64,000 bases of DNA from Colias croceus (lineage: Eukaryota; Arthropoda; Insecta; Lepidoptera; Pieridae), in the NCBI RefSeq assembly GCF_905220415.1, contig NC_059562.1, forward strand, positions 3,859,501 to 3,923,500, written 5' to 3'. The notes beneath the pieces are model-generated. The model was not told the origin of the DNA. It saw only the letters and a list, made by a program, of their open reading frames with translations, and made no database searches. Each line of letters begins with the position of its first letter. Position 1 is the first letter of the stretch. Both the position numbers and the translations under genes were made by a program. Below are positions 51,201 to 57,131 of this stretch, piece by piece.

Positions 51201-53397
51201 TTATATTTATAGTGTTAACACTAAAATATTTAGTGCGTGGTGCAAGTGCTACGCACTAATACTAAAAAAATAGCAAGAAATACTGTCACAAAAACAAATA
51301 AGGTTCAAATTTCATTTAAAAATATTTCCATTGTAAAATCACACTAATTTTGTACGAAAATAGAATTAACCTTTCTCTCCCTTTCTAAATAATATTTAAC
51401 ATAAAAATGTGCACGTGTTAACCATTATGTGTAAAATAAAATAAAAAATGTCAATACCGCAAAAACAGCCTATTTGTCATTACAATTTACACCCACTTAA
51501 CATTGTAAGTACACAGAACTAAATCTCATTTAACATTGAATGAATGCCTAACTGGATGTGTATGTAAATAACTGTATTGTTACGTCTGTCCGTCGACCTT
51601 GCTATTGTGTACAAATGTGTATATGCGTACTCGCCGCTGCCACGTGGATCTTACGCTTTGTTAACGATATTGAGTCATGCTATTGTTATGTAACCGATAT
51701 AGGAACTTGTTTGATACGAAATATTTAGAAATATTTTTTTTATTTTCGATTTTGGGGGGAAGTGGGGAATGAAAAAAATAATATTAAAAAGGTTTTCGTT
51801 GTTTAGGGGGAGGATAAAAAAAAAGAAAACAATTTTCTAATATCATTTTATTCCATTAACATTTGAACGATCCTTTGGAGCTTTTGCCACGCAAAATTGA
51901 CACGTATCACTTGAAGCATAAGAGCCACAATGGCGTGTACATATTCACCGGCGCTTCAGGTCAGGGCACGCCGTCGTCGAACACGAGTGGCGCACCGCAC
52001 TCGCCGAGCAACGCGAACAGCACGCTCAGCCGGCCCATGGCCTCTACGGGCGGCACGCGCTACGAGGACCGCACCATACGCAGGCATCGAGAGGTAACCG
52101 TAACCGTGACCGTAACCGTAACCGTGACCGTGACGTGATCGTGATCATGGCCAAACTGGTTCTACAGCCGCTAGCAGCAACGCGAACAGCACGCTCAGCC
52201 GGCCCATGGCCTCTACGGGCGGCACGCGCTACGAGGACCGCACCATACGCAGGCATCGAGAGGTAACCGTAACCGTGACCGTAACCGTAACCGTGACCGT
52301 GACGTGATCGTGATCATGGCCAAACTGGTTCTACAGCCGCTAGCAGCAACGCGAACAGCACGCTCAGCCGGCCCATGGCCTCTACGGGCGGCACGCGCTA
52401 CGAGGACCGCACCATACGCAGGCATCGAGAGGTAACCGTGACCGTAACCGTGACCTTGACCGTGACCGTGACGTGATCGTGATCATGGCCAAACTGGTTC
52501 TACAGCCGCTAGCAGCAATGTGAGCAGTACGCTCAGCCGGCCCATAGCCTCTACGGGGGGCACCCGCTACGAGGACCGCACCACACGCAGGCATCGAGAG
52601 GTAACCGTAACCGTGACCGTAGCAGTGACCAAACTGGGTGCATAGTTGCTATCTGCTACGCGAACAGCACGCTCAGCCGGCCCATGGCCTCTACGGGCGG
52701 CACGCGCTACGAGGACCGCACCATACGCAGGCATCGAGAGGTAACCGTAACCGTGACCTTGACCGTGACCGTGACGTGATCGTGATCATAACTAAACTGG
52801 GTCTACAGCGGCTAGCAGCAACGCGAACAGCACGTTCCGCCGCACTGCGTAACTACATTGGCTCTTAGATTGCAGTACACACAGAGCTACGGTTAGGTAA
52901 CTACATATTATTTTAATTTTTACTCCCAAGCTCTGATGGACACTACGATCAAATAATAAGATGGTAAATCTGGCAAGTATTGTATTCATAAAAAACTTAT
53001 TGTCCGCTTATGCATCGATGTTCTTGGTACATGTGTAACATGTTCATTTGTGCACCTCACGTTAAATGTACAAAATCAAAATCCATACATACTAATCAAC
53101 AAAACAACAATAACAAGCGACGCGATGTTCTTCTATCGTGTCTCGTGCAAAGCATTTTCTCATAAATCTTCTCCATTTGTAATATAATTAAACATAACAA
53201 TAAATTTCTGACCAAAACGTTTGTAAATTATGTTGTTATCTAAAGTATGTATTATGTTTAAAATATTCCAGAACGATGACATGCCAACAATGGACGTGAA
53301 CAACTACTCGGAAGGGCTCGGCATGGGCAATCCCAACGGGCGGCCAATGAACTTACAAGGTGTGCAAGCGCAGATGCCACCTCCAAACACACGTTGA
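16841..53397 (+). CDS. p120ctn: p120-catenin / delta-catenin family armadillo-repeat protein (complete, 19 coding exons)
   Basis: p120-catenins bind the juxtamembrane tail of classical cadherins, stabilise them at adherens junctions and modulate Rho GTPases; shuttling to the nucleus is known in the family. Nineteen exons join in frame to 2610 nt (869 residues plus stop). Residues 1 to about 265 are Tyr/Gly/His/Ser-rich. The armadillo domain runs from about 266 (LQWRDPNLPEVIGFLNSPSD) to about 770 (VLMTMWSHAELREVYRKHGW). Family hallmarks include GGIPPLVRLVSHENPEVSRN, ACGALRNLSYGR, VIWNMSSCEDLK and SGVLRNASSAGE. KKKK at 533-536 lies in the lysine-rich loop. The C-tail ends MPPPNTR. Orthology is clear; the length lies between what I recall for fly and vertebrate members. 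The first exon is a prediction from phase and context. Introns hold many repeats. Confidence 0.93.
24003..24118 (+). mobile_element. LINE 3' end, 5'-truncated
   Basis: It contains TAGATACTGCTTTCCGAATC and ends AAATGTTTGAGTTTGAGTTT. It matches the 3' end of the LINE at 38233-39155 and, inverted, 46083-46237. Only 3' UTR is present. Confidence 0.8.
33237..33418 (+). repeat. Family A interspersed element
   Basis: It begins TACTAGCTTACCGCCCGCGG and ends GACTTTGTTTTATACTATG. This is one of the more intact copies and is useful as the reference for the split copy at 5342-7480. Confidence 0.82.
34950..35206 (+). repeat. tRNA-headed SINE, copy 1
   Basis: The tRNA-like head (GGCTTGGTTGGTAGTGGC, then a damaged B box GGGTTCTTTTCCCACC) is followed by GGGCAAATATTTGTGTGATG and a body shared with 61998-62250, ending AAAATATTTATTTATTTAAT. 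RNA polymerase III promoter boxes are degraded, so it is probably inactive. Confidence 0.8.
35517..35698 (-). repeat. Family D interspersed element
   Basis: On the plus strand it runs from CTAGCTGCTCCGCACTTCTG to TATAATATTAGTATAGAT. A CAAA tetranucleotide run lies near its right end. Same family as 7508, 61765 and 62887. Confidence 0.78.
38098..38218 (+). CDS. p120ctn: p120ctn exon 2
   Basis: 121 nt; acceptor tattgttacag, donor ATGCAG/GTCTGT. It encodes NGPVEGAYGPQHSPVSRSDA and STEDAELSAALAHQHHLAMQ (residues 15-54). The donor is non-consensus at +3 to +5, and a LINE starts 15 bases downstream. Confidence 0.9.
38233..39155 (+). mobile_element. 5'-truncated LINE (jockey/CR1-like) with RT C-terminal remnant
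   Basis: TATGACAAT is repeated at 38224-38232 and 39156-39164, a 9-bp target-site duplication. The frame 38278-38733 encodes the region just past a reverse transcriptase core (VFLGLTLDEKLQWGAHITT, then SIMSYGILLWG and QKRAIRSIYN). A frame change near 38733 continues as GIRFYNRIPHNIKEF to a stop at 38906. The 3' UTR ends with AATAAATAAATGTTTGAGTT. It is dead: truncated and frameshifted. It sits in p120ctn intron 2, next to the donor. Confidence 0.88.
39374..39496 (+). CDS. p120ctn: p120ctn exon 3
   Basis: 123 nt in phase 0; acceptor tctcttgtag, donor CCTCAT/GTAATT. It encodes AGEYPVGGGVEAEYSQYVSS and PAAHYNHMGHLTMAPSQKYP. It is Tyr/His-rich like the neighbouring N-terminal exons. Confidence 0.9.
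39814..39999. repeat. Short inverted-end repeat upstream of exon 4
   Basis: Imperfect 17-nt inverted ends (AAGAAGTGAAACTCCTT; AAGAAGTTTCACTTCAA) enclose GCGCGTAACGG and CACGCGTAACG motifs. It ends 18 nt before exon 4, so part of the exon 4 branch-point region may come from it. It looks like a small non-autonomous element. Confidence 0.5.
40018..40155 (+). CDS. p120ctn: p120ctn exon 4
   Basis: 138 nt in phase 0; acceptor gttttctgcag, donor ACGCAG/GTAGGG. It encodes VMEAVSVGGGYAGAGGAHYG and TYAHYGAAYPAQPYLVDTQM. Aromatic Tyr-Gly-rich low complexity; N-terminal tyrosines in this family are often phosphorylation sites (family knowledge). Confidence 0.9.
40558..40646 (+). CDS. p120ctn: p120ctn exon 5
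   Basis: 89 nt; acceptor cattattttcag, donor CAAAG/GTATAT. It encodes EYVEGGGSASPRSASPGALP and PQHNLHLQQ, with two SASP motifs. It leaves in phase 2, completed by the A of exon 6 (Arg). Confidence 0.88.
40850..40994 (+). CDS. p120ctn: p120ctn exon 6
   Basis: 145 nt; acceptor attgtatcag, donor TTCAAG/GTATAC. It encodes YDSSSLEQLGRHYCVTSPRG, EYAADAYSYQHYPPAIDPHH and PHPAQPFK. A CA/TA-rich alternating repeat starts directly at the donor. Confidence 0.9.
40997..41130 (+). repeat. Alternating purine-pyrimidine (CA/TA/TG) repeat at the exon 6 donor
   Basis: Near-continuous ACAT/ACAC/GTGT alternation immediately after the splice donor. Open frames over it are repeat artefacts. Confidence 0.8.
41449..41698 (+). 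repeat. Interspersed repeat with ACCGACTTCAAAAAAAGGAG end
   Basis: It begins TTTAACCGACTTCAAAAAAA and ends GAAGTCGGTTGTTTTTAA, giving short inverted ends. The inner text (ATTACTCCGAGGTGTCTGAA) is the type of abundant element seen across Lepidoptera. It ends about 40 bp before exon 7. Confidence 0.75.
41740..41836 (+). CDS. p120ctn: p120ctn exon 7
   Basis: 97 nt; acceptor tttgttacag, donor TTAG/GTGTGT. It encodes DSQNGLSLGSTGGQSMYGDE and EELQKQMAGMAL, just before the armadillo domain. It leaves in phase 1. Confidence 0.88.
42016..42204 (+). CDS. p120ctn: p120ctn exon 8: start of the armadillo domain
   Basis: 189 nt; acceptor atttcctccag, donor TTGG/GTATGT. It encodes VHGGVGVGVGREEGGGLQWR, DPNLPEVIGFLNSPSDVVKA and NAAAYLQHLTYMDDPNKQKT. 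LPEVIxxLxSxxxxVxxNAAAYLQHL is the first armadillo repeat of the p120 family. Confidence 0.95.
42494..42675 (+). CDS. p120ctn: p120ctn exon 9: armadillo repeats
   Basis: 182 nt; acceptor cgtcacccgcag, donor ATGGAG/GTGATG. It encodes GIPPLVRLVSHENPEVSRNA, CGALRNLSYGRQNDENKRAI and RDAGGIPSLMALLCRTSDME. These are canonical armadillo helices H2-H3. A 25-nt near-copy of its ACGALRNLS codons lies in the preceding intron at 42364-42388. Confidence 0.96.
42720..42843 (+). repeat. Degenerate ACACTTGAC-type tandem repeat
   Basis: About a dozen loose repeats of (G/A)ACACTT(G/A) with spacers, starting 45 bp after the exon 9 donor and running up to LINE-derived sequence. Confidence 0.7.
42950..44101 (+). 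mobile_element. 5'-truncated LINE (CR1/jockey-like) with RT C-terminal fragment
   Basis: The open frame to 43722 encodes LTINLEKTKYLTFS, IKYLGVYLDNQLTWKHHIQ, SILGYCIQVWGG and IERAQRAVLKVMM, the thumb/C-terminal part of a non-LTR reverse transcriptase. The catalytic core is missing. The 3' UTR holds a CA microsatellite (43862-43935) and ends in repeated TTCAT units (44076-44101), a LINE-type tail. The left limit is uncertain because no target duplication was found. The remaining frame is intact for about 250 codons, so the insertion is fairly young. Confidence 0.85.
44217..44376 (+). CDS. p120ctn: p120ctn exon 10: armadillo repeats
   Basis: 160 nt; acceptor tttgtttacag, donor TACGG/GTATGT. 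It encodes VKELVTGVIWNMSSCEDLKQ, SIIDDAAQVIVNKVIIPHSG and WHPTNPGDTYWST. GVIWNMSS(C) and IPHSGW are hallmarks of p120-type armadillo domains. Confidence 0.96.
44901..44995 (+). other. Exon 11-like acceptor copy with an in-frame terminal frame (not called as an exon)
   Basis: The sequence attgtgttgtag followed by TGTTCCGCAA closely resembles the real exon 11 boundary (attgtgtggcag, TGTTCCGCAA). Entered in the phase left by exon 10, it reads VFRNRCTGQLRKAGMFTVLT to a stop at 44995, overlapping AATAAA. It could be a duplicated relic or an alternative terminal exon; see findings. Confidence 0.3.
45055..45531 (+). repeat. Interspersed element related to family C
   Basis: It has a CTGT tetranucleotide run (45178-45206), then AACTACCGGTTCGATTTCGA, TTTTTATCCTGGAAAAATAC and an end GGAGTCGCGGGCGGAAGCTA. 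The layout matches family C but the sequence is diverged and longer. Confidence 0.7.
46083..46237 (-). mobile_element. LINE 3' end, 5'-truncated, inverted
   Basis: The reverse complement of the tail at 24003-24118: AAACTCAAACTCAAACATAT at the left, TTCAGAAAGCAGTATCTATA at the right. It abuts the transposase relic to its right. Confidence 0.78.
46249..46640 (-). pseudogene. Relic of a DDE (Tc1/mariner-like) transposase, C-terminal part
   Basis: Reading minus: a frame with HGHSVLRLPPYHPELNPIK, the motif preceding the last catalytic acid of DDE_3-type transposases. After at least two frame breaks, NFNLKTVEELFRKEANAI and MFSDVWRKTLEHEEKYIQLE follow. A last shift leads to an acidic tail SSSSSDESFSEVEDYDYD and a stop. 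The Glu expected in NPIE is Lys here. It is truncated and frameshifted, hence dead. Confidence 0.75.
46951..47175. repeat. MITE with about 50-bp inverted ends
   Basis: The ends TAGGCCGGGAGATACTGACA (46951) and its complement up to 47175 stay paired for about 50 nt, through AAATTTCGGGTCATTTGTAA, with few mismatches. The outermost TA could be a mariner-type TA target duplication. It lies in p120ctn intron 10. Confidence 0.75.
47258..47420 (+). repeat. GC-rich interspersed repeat upstream of exon 11
   Basis: From AAGCTATTGCATAGCTTCTA to CGCGGCAGTCCCCGAGTGCC. Related short words at both ends (CTATTGCAT; ATGCAATAG) are inverted. It resembles a common lepidopteran repeat. No coding capacity. Confidence 0.5.
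47477..47666 (+). CDS. p120ctn: p120ctn exon 11: armadillo repeats
   Basis: 190 nt; acceptor attgtgtggcag, donor TACCG/GTCAGT. It encodes VFRNASGVLRNASSAGEYAR, RRLRSLGGLAEALLHAVRAA and LSANAIGTKIVENCVCVLRN. SGVLRNASSAGEYAR and ENCVCVLRNLSYR are p120-family signatures. GC-rich, unlike the flanking repeats. Confidence 0.96.
47667..48055 (+). repeat. ACAC/ACAT/ACGT-rich alternating repeat at the exon 11 donor
   Basis: About 390 bp of purine-pyrimidine alternation, starting at the donor itself. It produces long spurious frames on both strands rich in His/Thr or Cys/Val. Confidence 0.8.
48148..48239 (+). CDS. p120ctn: p120ctn exon 12
   Basis: 92 nt; acceptor gttattgtag, donor AAAG/GTAAAC. It encodes CQEIEDPLYDTRAPPTQSTG and QARIQASASK, continuing ENCVCVLRNLSYR. 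RCQEIEDPLYD leads into the unstructured lysine-rich insertion loop of the armadillo domain. Confidence 0.92.
48373..48536. repeat. Near-perfect long hairpin (MITE)
   Basis: It starts CAAGTGGCTTTCGTTTAGCG and ends with the complement GCCACTTG. About 70-nt arms pair with few mismatches around a centre where an inverted segment starting TTACAGCTTACGTCAATCT is present once more in tandem. It lies in p120ctn intron 12. Confidence 0.8.
48640..48812 (+). CDS. p120ctn: p120ctn exon 13: lysine-rich loop
   Basis: 173 nt; acceptor ttcaccctag, donor CCTGAG/GTTTGT. It encodes ENLGCFGGSKKKKEGSSSNS, TSPLGKNDSDTQPMETGTNS and QLGYSVPKGTEMLWSPE. The KKKK run (residues 533-536) sits where p120 proteins have a basic loop implicated in Rho-GTPase regulation, membrane lipid binding or nuclear import (family knowledge). 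Confidence 0.94.
49159..49300 (+). CDS. p120ctn: p120ctn exon 14: armadillo repeats
   Basis: 142 nt; acceptor ttttctacag, donor AAAG/GTAATA. It encodes VVPLYMALLQTCSNPETLEA, AAGALQNLAACYWQPSIDIR and AAVRKEK. ETLEAAAGALQNLAA is the family signature for the seventh armadillo repeat region. Confidence 0.96.
49766..49938 (+). CDS. p120ctn: p120ctn exon 15: armadillo repeats
   Basis: 173 nt; acceptor ttccctctccag, donor GATCAG/GTTAGT. It encodes LPILVELLRMEVDRVVCAVA, TALRNLAIDQRNKELIGKYA and MRDLVQKLPSGNQQHDQ. Typical p120 text around LRNLAxDxRNKELIGKYA. A 24-bp tandem repeat starts at the donor. Confidence 0.96.
49950..50045 (+). repeat. About 24-bp tandem repeat at the exon 15 donor
   Basis: Four imperfect units of GTAGCTTAAGTGGAGAGTGT type. 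A weaker unit recurs near 50122. It begins about 11 bp past the splice donor. Confidence 0.7.
50340..50505 (+). CDS. p120ctn: p120ctn exon 16: last armadillo repeat
   Basis: 166 nt; acceptor tgcgttcacag, donor GCCG/GTGAGT. It encodes GTSDDTIAAVLATLNEVIKK, SAEFSRSLLEAGGVERLLAL and TKQRHRHTPRVLKFA. GC-rich; leaves in phase 1. Confidence 0.95.
50508..50765 (+). repeat. CACGTGACGCTATGC minisatellite with repeated E-boxes
   Basis: A 15-bp unit, exact period from 50578 to 50625, degenerating to (GCCAC)-type repeats. The palindrome CACGTG starts at 50518, 50578, 50593, 50608, 50623, 50658 and 50673. It lies directly after the exon 16 donor. The PRDAM-type open frames over it are artefacts. Confidence 0.85.
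50936..51064 (+). CDS. p120ctn: p120ctn exon 17a: end of armadillo domain
   Basis: 129 nt; acceptor acgttgcag, donor AGCG/GTAAAT. It encodes QVLMTMWSHAELREVYRKHG, WREPDFLTPARAAQPARSSS and AS. VLxxMWxxxELRxxYRKxGW is the conserved end of the p120 armadillo domain. By order this is coding exon 17 of 19. Confidence 0.95.
51065..51959 (+). other. p120ctn intron before the tandem-array exon
   Basis: Mostly AT-rich with no repeat I can name. Its last 97 bases (51863-51959) are an open frame that runs directly into the next exon; see findings. Confidence 0.5.
51960..52093 (+). CDS. p120ctn: p120ctn exon 18 (first copy of the tandem array)
   Basis: 134 nt; acceptor ccggcgcttcag, donor CGAGAG/GTAACC. 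It encodes QGTPSSNTSGAPHSPSNANS and TLSRPMASTGGTRYEDRTIR, ending RHRE, and leaves in phase 0. Its last 87 nt (29 codons) plus 82 bp of intron form the 169-bp unit repeated downstream. It is called as the real exon because only this copy has the upstream half and an acceptor in the right phase. Confidence 0.85.
52007..52835 (+). repeat. 169-bp tandem array: duplicated 3' half of exon 18 with its donor and intron start
   Basis: Units start at 52007, 52176, 52345, 52514 and about 52654, with a partial sixth at 52817-52835. Donors CGAGAG/GTAACC recur at 52094, 52263, 52432, 52601 and 52741. Units 1-3 are almost identical; unit 4 has several substitutions; unit 5 follows a shortened (140-bp) spacing. 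Each exon part keeps an open 29-codon frame. The intron part holds GTAACC/GTGACC hexamer repeats. Antisense open frames here are shadows. Confidence 0.92.
53272..53397 (+). CDS. p120ctn: p120ctn exon 19: C-terminus and stop
   Basis: 126 nt; acceptor aaaatattccag. It encodes NDDMPTMDVNNYSEGLGMGN, PNGRPMNLQGVQAQMPPPNT and R, then TGA. There is no PDZ-binding C-terminus of the vertebrate delta-catenin type. Confidence 0.92.
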   Translation, partial: NDDMPTMDVNNYSEGLGMGNPNGRPMNLQGVQAQMPPPNTR

Positions 53398-56300
53398 ATT
53401 GCTCCGTGTCACATTTTTTTGTTGATTATCTCTTCACAATGCAAGGAAAATGGATGGCAACAACTCGGAAGATTTTCAGTGACGCTCTGTTTGCTCGCGT
53501 ATTCGTAACGTGCTGTTCTTATTCTGTGACATTCGTCCTAACTCGACTCTGACCTAGCAATTAACAATTGCTGAAATCCGGATTCGTTTTCGATACACAG
53601 CGGTTCCATTTTCACGATCACGTGGTTGTTTTGTTCCCTCAATACACCAATTACGATAAATTTAACAAATAATCGATAAGTAATTCATGAAAACTTTTGA
53701 TATTTAAATAATTTACGAATTAGGATTGTTACAGTAATCTATGCATTTATATTCGCGATTAAATTCGTGTTAATGTAAGATAAATATGATATAATCATTA
53801 AAATATAATGAATTACCATTTACAGTGCTAATATTTAATGATGACAAATTGTTTATATGGATTTTATTTATAACAATGACACACTCTAGATAAGTAAAAA
53901 TACGGCAGTTTTTAAGGTATTTAAATCACTCGATCATTAGTCGGTTATAATTTGTTTTTATAATGTGATCATGTCAATTCCCCCTGTAATATATTCGTGC
54001 CATTATTGATGTTTGAAAAGGGTTTCGTAGGCGTTGTCTGATTGTGAATAAATCATTTTATTAATTTACTATGTTCATTATTAACTCCTCTTGAGTTCTG
54101 TCGCGAGTTTTTATTTCTATTCAATAAACAATACATTGAGTAGTGTGTATCCTGTGACTCAAAGTTTTTTTACATGTATGGATACGCAGACCTATCAGTT
54201 TTAAAGCATTTTTTCAATCAGCTTGCTAGACGCAGCTAGGAACATAAATTGTCAACTTAAGCTACTAAAACATGATAGTAATAACTGTGAAAAGTATATT
54301 AATACACTTGGAAAAAGGGATATGAATTGGAAAATCGCAAAATACATATTGATTCAAGAGATCCGACTCGAAGGACCAGAACCGTAGTTGATGTATATGT
54401 ACCTACCCAATTTTTTTCAAGTGAATGAATATATTTTAACAAGAGACAGCGTCATAGTGGAATACTGTTATGATAAAACCATAATAATACAGTTTTAAAT
54501 TAAGCAATGTTTGTAATTAAAGTGAGAGTCTTACGAAAGTACTAAACGGTTTTTATATAACATTTTGTATCCATTCCATAAACACGTACGTGTTTGTCCC
54601 GGAGTTAATGATATTTGTAAGTTTAATAATATGTCGGAATTGCTTTAGTTTGTCGATTTTTTTGCCCCAGAGTTTTGCCATTTGTTCACAGTAAAGAATA
54701 ACAAAAAAAAAAAAAACATGCAAAAGATTTTTGGTCCTTTAAAAGATTGTGATGATACAGAACTTAGCGGGATGCTGATTTTTTGGTCATCGATAAATAA
54801 GTCTGACTTTAAGTAGGAAAAAATAGAGGCAAATATTTCATCTTAATGAGACGATTACATTTTTACCGCATGATCTTATTATTTAAGATCTCCGCGCAAC
54901 GTGCAACTTAAATTAATTTTCCCTCCGTCTTTTAGATTATTAGTGATAAATTATTTATTTTTTTATTAACAAATTATAATTTGTTATATTTGATTTCGAG
55001 GTACGTTAGTTGTGAGTAATGTAACGTTTGATATTAGGTAATATTAGTTGGCTAAATACATTGGTCACACATTTTGAAGCTATTGTATGCACAAGTATAG
55101 AGCATTTAGATGTCCGCGTCGCTTCGACTGACCTGGTACAAAACTACCCTCATCCAGTGCATTATAATTTAAGTAAATAACTTTTTATGATAATTTTATT
55201 GTAAACGAATACAAACGATTGTAGGTACAACAGTTGAATGCTTGCCAGGGCGACGTCGCTTCTATGAAGCGCTTATAAATTCCACATATTATATTTTTAT
55301 TTGCGTAGAAGTAAGAGAAGTTTATTTAATCATTTATTATCTATTTATGGTTTCCAGTTGTGAGAGTTTTAGATAAATTTAGACGTTAGAGTATTGTTTT
55401 TTATTGTATTTTTATCGATAAATAATGTAATGTGAATTTATGTACCACAGTCGTGTAAGTCCTGTATAGATTACTTTTTTACTATGTACATTTATTCCTG
55501 TCTCTCTTCCGATATAGGCTGAGTGATAATGGGCTTCATTGCATTCCATGAACGCAAGTCTCAATGCCTCAATATCGTTTGGGTATTGAAGACAAACCTA
55601 CACACATAACTAATAATGTTATATATGAAGCCCATTTTCGCTGAATTATACAGATCTCTTTTAAAATTTAATCTAATCTACGACTTGGTATCACGGTATT
55701 ATTGGGAATGTAACTTAGAGTTACGTAACGTTTTATATTATATCGGTGTCTATGGTATGTGATAACCATAGATATGGAGTTGTTGCAACAGTAATACTCG
55801 ATTATTTATATTTTATTTAACTAAAAGATTATGGAAATTATTTAACAAATGTATTCTTCATTTGTCGTTGCGACATCGTAGTTGTAATAAAATACATAGT
55901 TATGTCTTACGTCATGTTGTATGTAGTTTATTAGAGAATATTCTTCGTGCGTAAATAAATTATATTATATCTGTACTTCACAAAAAATAAAAGAATGATT
56001 TTTTATTATTTTTTCTTTTTATTTTCCTTTAAGTTTTCCTTTTTTAGTGGTTATTTGATGATTTCGATTGTTTTGTGGGTATTTTTATAAAATGTCTCAA
56101 GTTTCTTTTTTTCAACTATTTTTTTTAACAATGTACGCACATTTAGATAGTATGTACAAGCACGACTACTAGATGGGTTGTCCTTGTGGTGTTTATATGA
56201 TTTATTTATAATAATAACGGGCCTATATGATATAGGTATTTGTTTTAGCTCAGAATTTTCTAAATAATTAAATGGATTTGCATGTAAGACTCTGTAACTA

Positions 56301-56808
56301 TAAGACTCAAATGTTTTTATGACTTATACATTTCTCTTCTGTTAGGTAGTCGGCTGTTCTGTTGTTTTCTTAGTGAAATATTTGAAAGATGTTTTACTTG
56401 ATACCGTTTTCTACATTGAATCTTTTCAACGTTAAATGTAAAAATTAAAAGGGTTTTTTTACAAATGGCAACATTGTTAAAACTCAACGTACGATTAAAT
56501 GTAGAAACTGGCAATTGAACATCGTTAGTTAATTCCATAGTTTTAATGCAGTAGGCCGAATTTGATTATGTTCAACCATTGGAGAGACCCTTTCGGTGTG
56601 AATGTGTGGACGTTTGAGATGTTTGTCGGAGTGAAATGCCGGTCCATAGCAAGAATTGAATGTTATCGGAACATAAGTCGGGACAAAAATCAGTCACTAG
56701 ATTGATGGCAATAATCTCTCATAATAAGGGTTAGCGTATACGAGTTACCAACCACAGCGATAGTCACTTGACACTCACTATACATAAGTGTCAAATATAT
56801 GAAAAAAA
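53398..56808 (+). other. p120ctn 3' UTR and downstream spacer
   Basis: AT-rich, no coding frame. Candidate poly(A) signals AATAAA at 54047-54052 and 54123-54128 and a later AATAAA near 55985 could each end the transcript; the sequence alone does not decide. Confidence 0.5.
54047..54052 (+). terminator. Candidate p120ctn poly(A) signal AATAAA
   Basis: 650 bp past the stop codon, followed by T-rich sequence. Others lie at 54123 and near 55985. Confidence 0.3.
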
Positions 56809-57119
56809 AAAGGGAGCAGTGGTGGCTCAGTGGTGAGACCTCGGACTTCGAATCGATAAGTCCAGGGTTCGAGACCACGCGAGCGCGCAGGAAATAAATT
56901 GATTTTTCAATTTATCTGCGCATGTTGTAACATCACTACTGCTCGAACGGTGAAGGAAAACATCGTGAGGAAACCGACATGTCGAAGAATTAAAAAAAAA
57001 AAAAGTTCGACGACATGTGTCATCCGCCAACACGCACTTGGCCAGCGTGGTGGATTATGGCCTGTACCCTCATAGGAGGCCCGTGTCCCAGCAGTGGGAA
57101 CGTATATGGGCTGATGATG
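56809..57119 (+). mobile_element. tRNA-headed SINE with target-site duplication
   Basis: The head has A box TGGCTCAGTGGTGAGACC and B box GGGTTCGAGACC, both polymerase III type. The body contains GAAGGAAAACATCGTGAGGA and CCCAGCAGTGGGAACGTATA and ends GGGCTGATGATG. ATATGAAAAAAA flanks it at 56797-56808 and 57120-57131, a 12-bp duplication. This is a classic lepidopteran SINE and, with intact boxes, the least decayed in the window. Confidence 0.9.
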
Positions 57120-57131
57120 ATATGAAAAAAA

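Noticed and set aside
52044..52594. Three near-identical 70-codon minus-strand frames
   Set aside because: Antisense readings of the 169-bp tandem array of exon 18; copies follow the array period.
52007..52835. A CRISPR-like repeat-spacer array
   Set aside because: Units are 169 bp, contain exon plus donor, have no unique spacers, and the genome is eukaryotic.
56821..56880. A true tRNA gene at the SINE head (also 34950 and 61998)
   Set aside because: A and B boxes are present but no aminoacyl stem closes and SINE body sequence follows directly.
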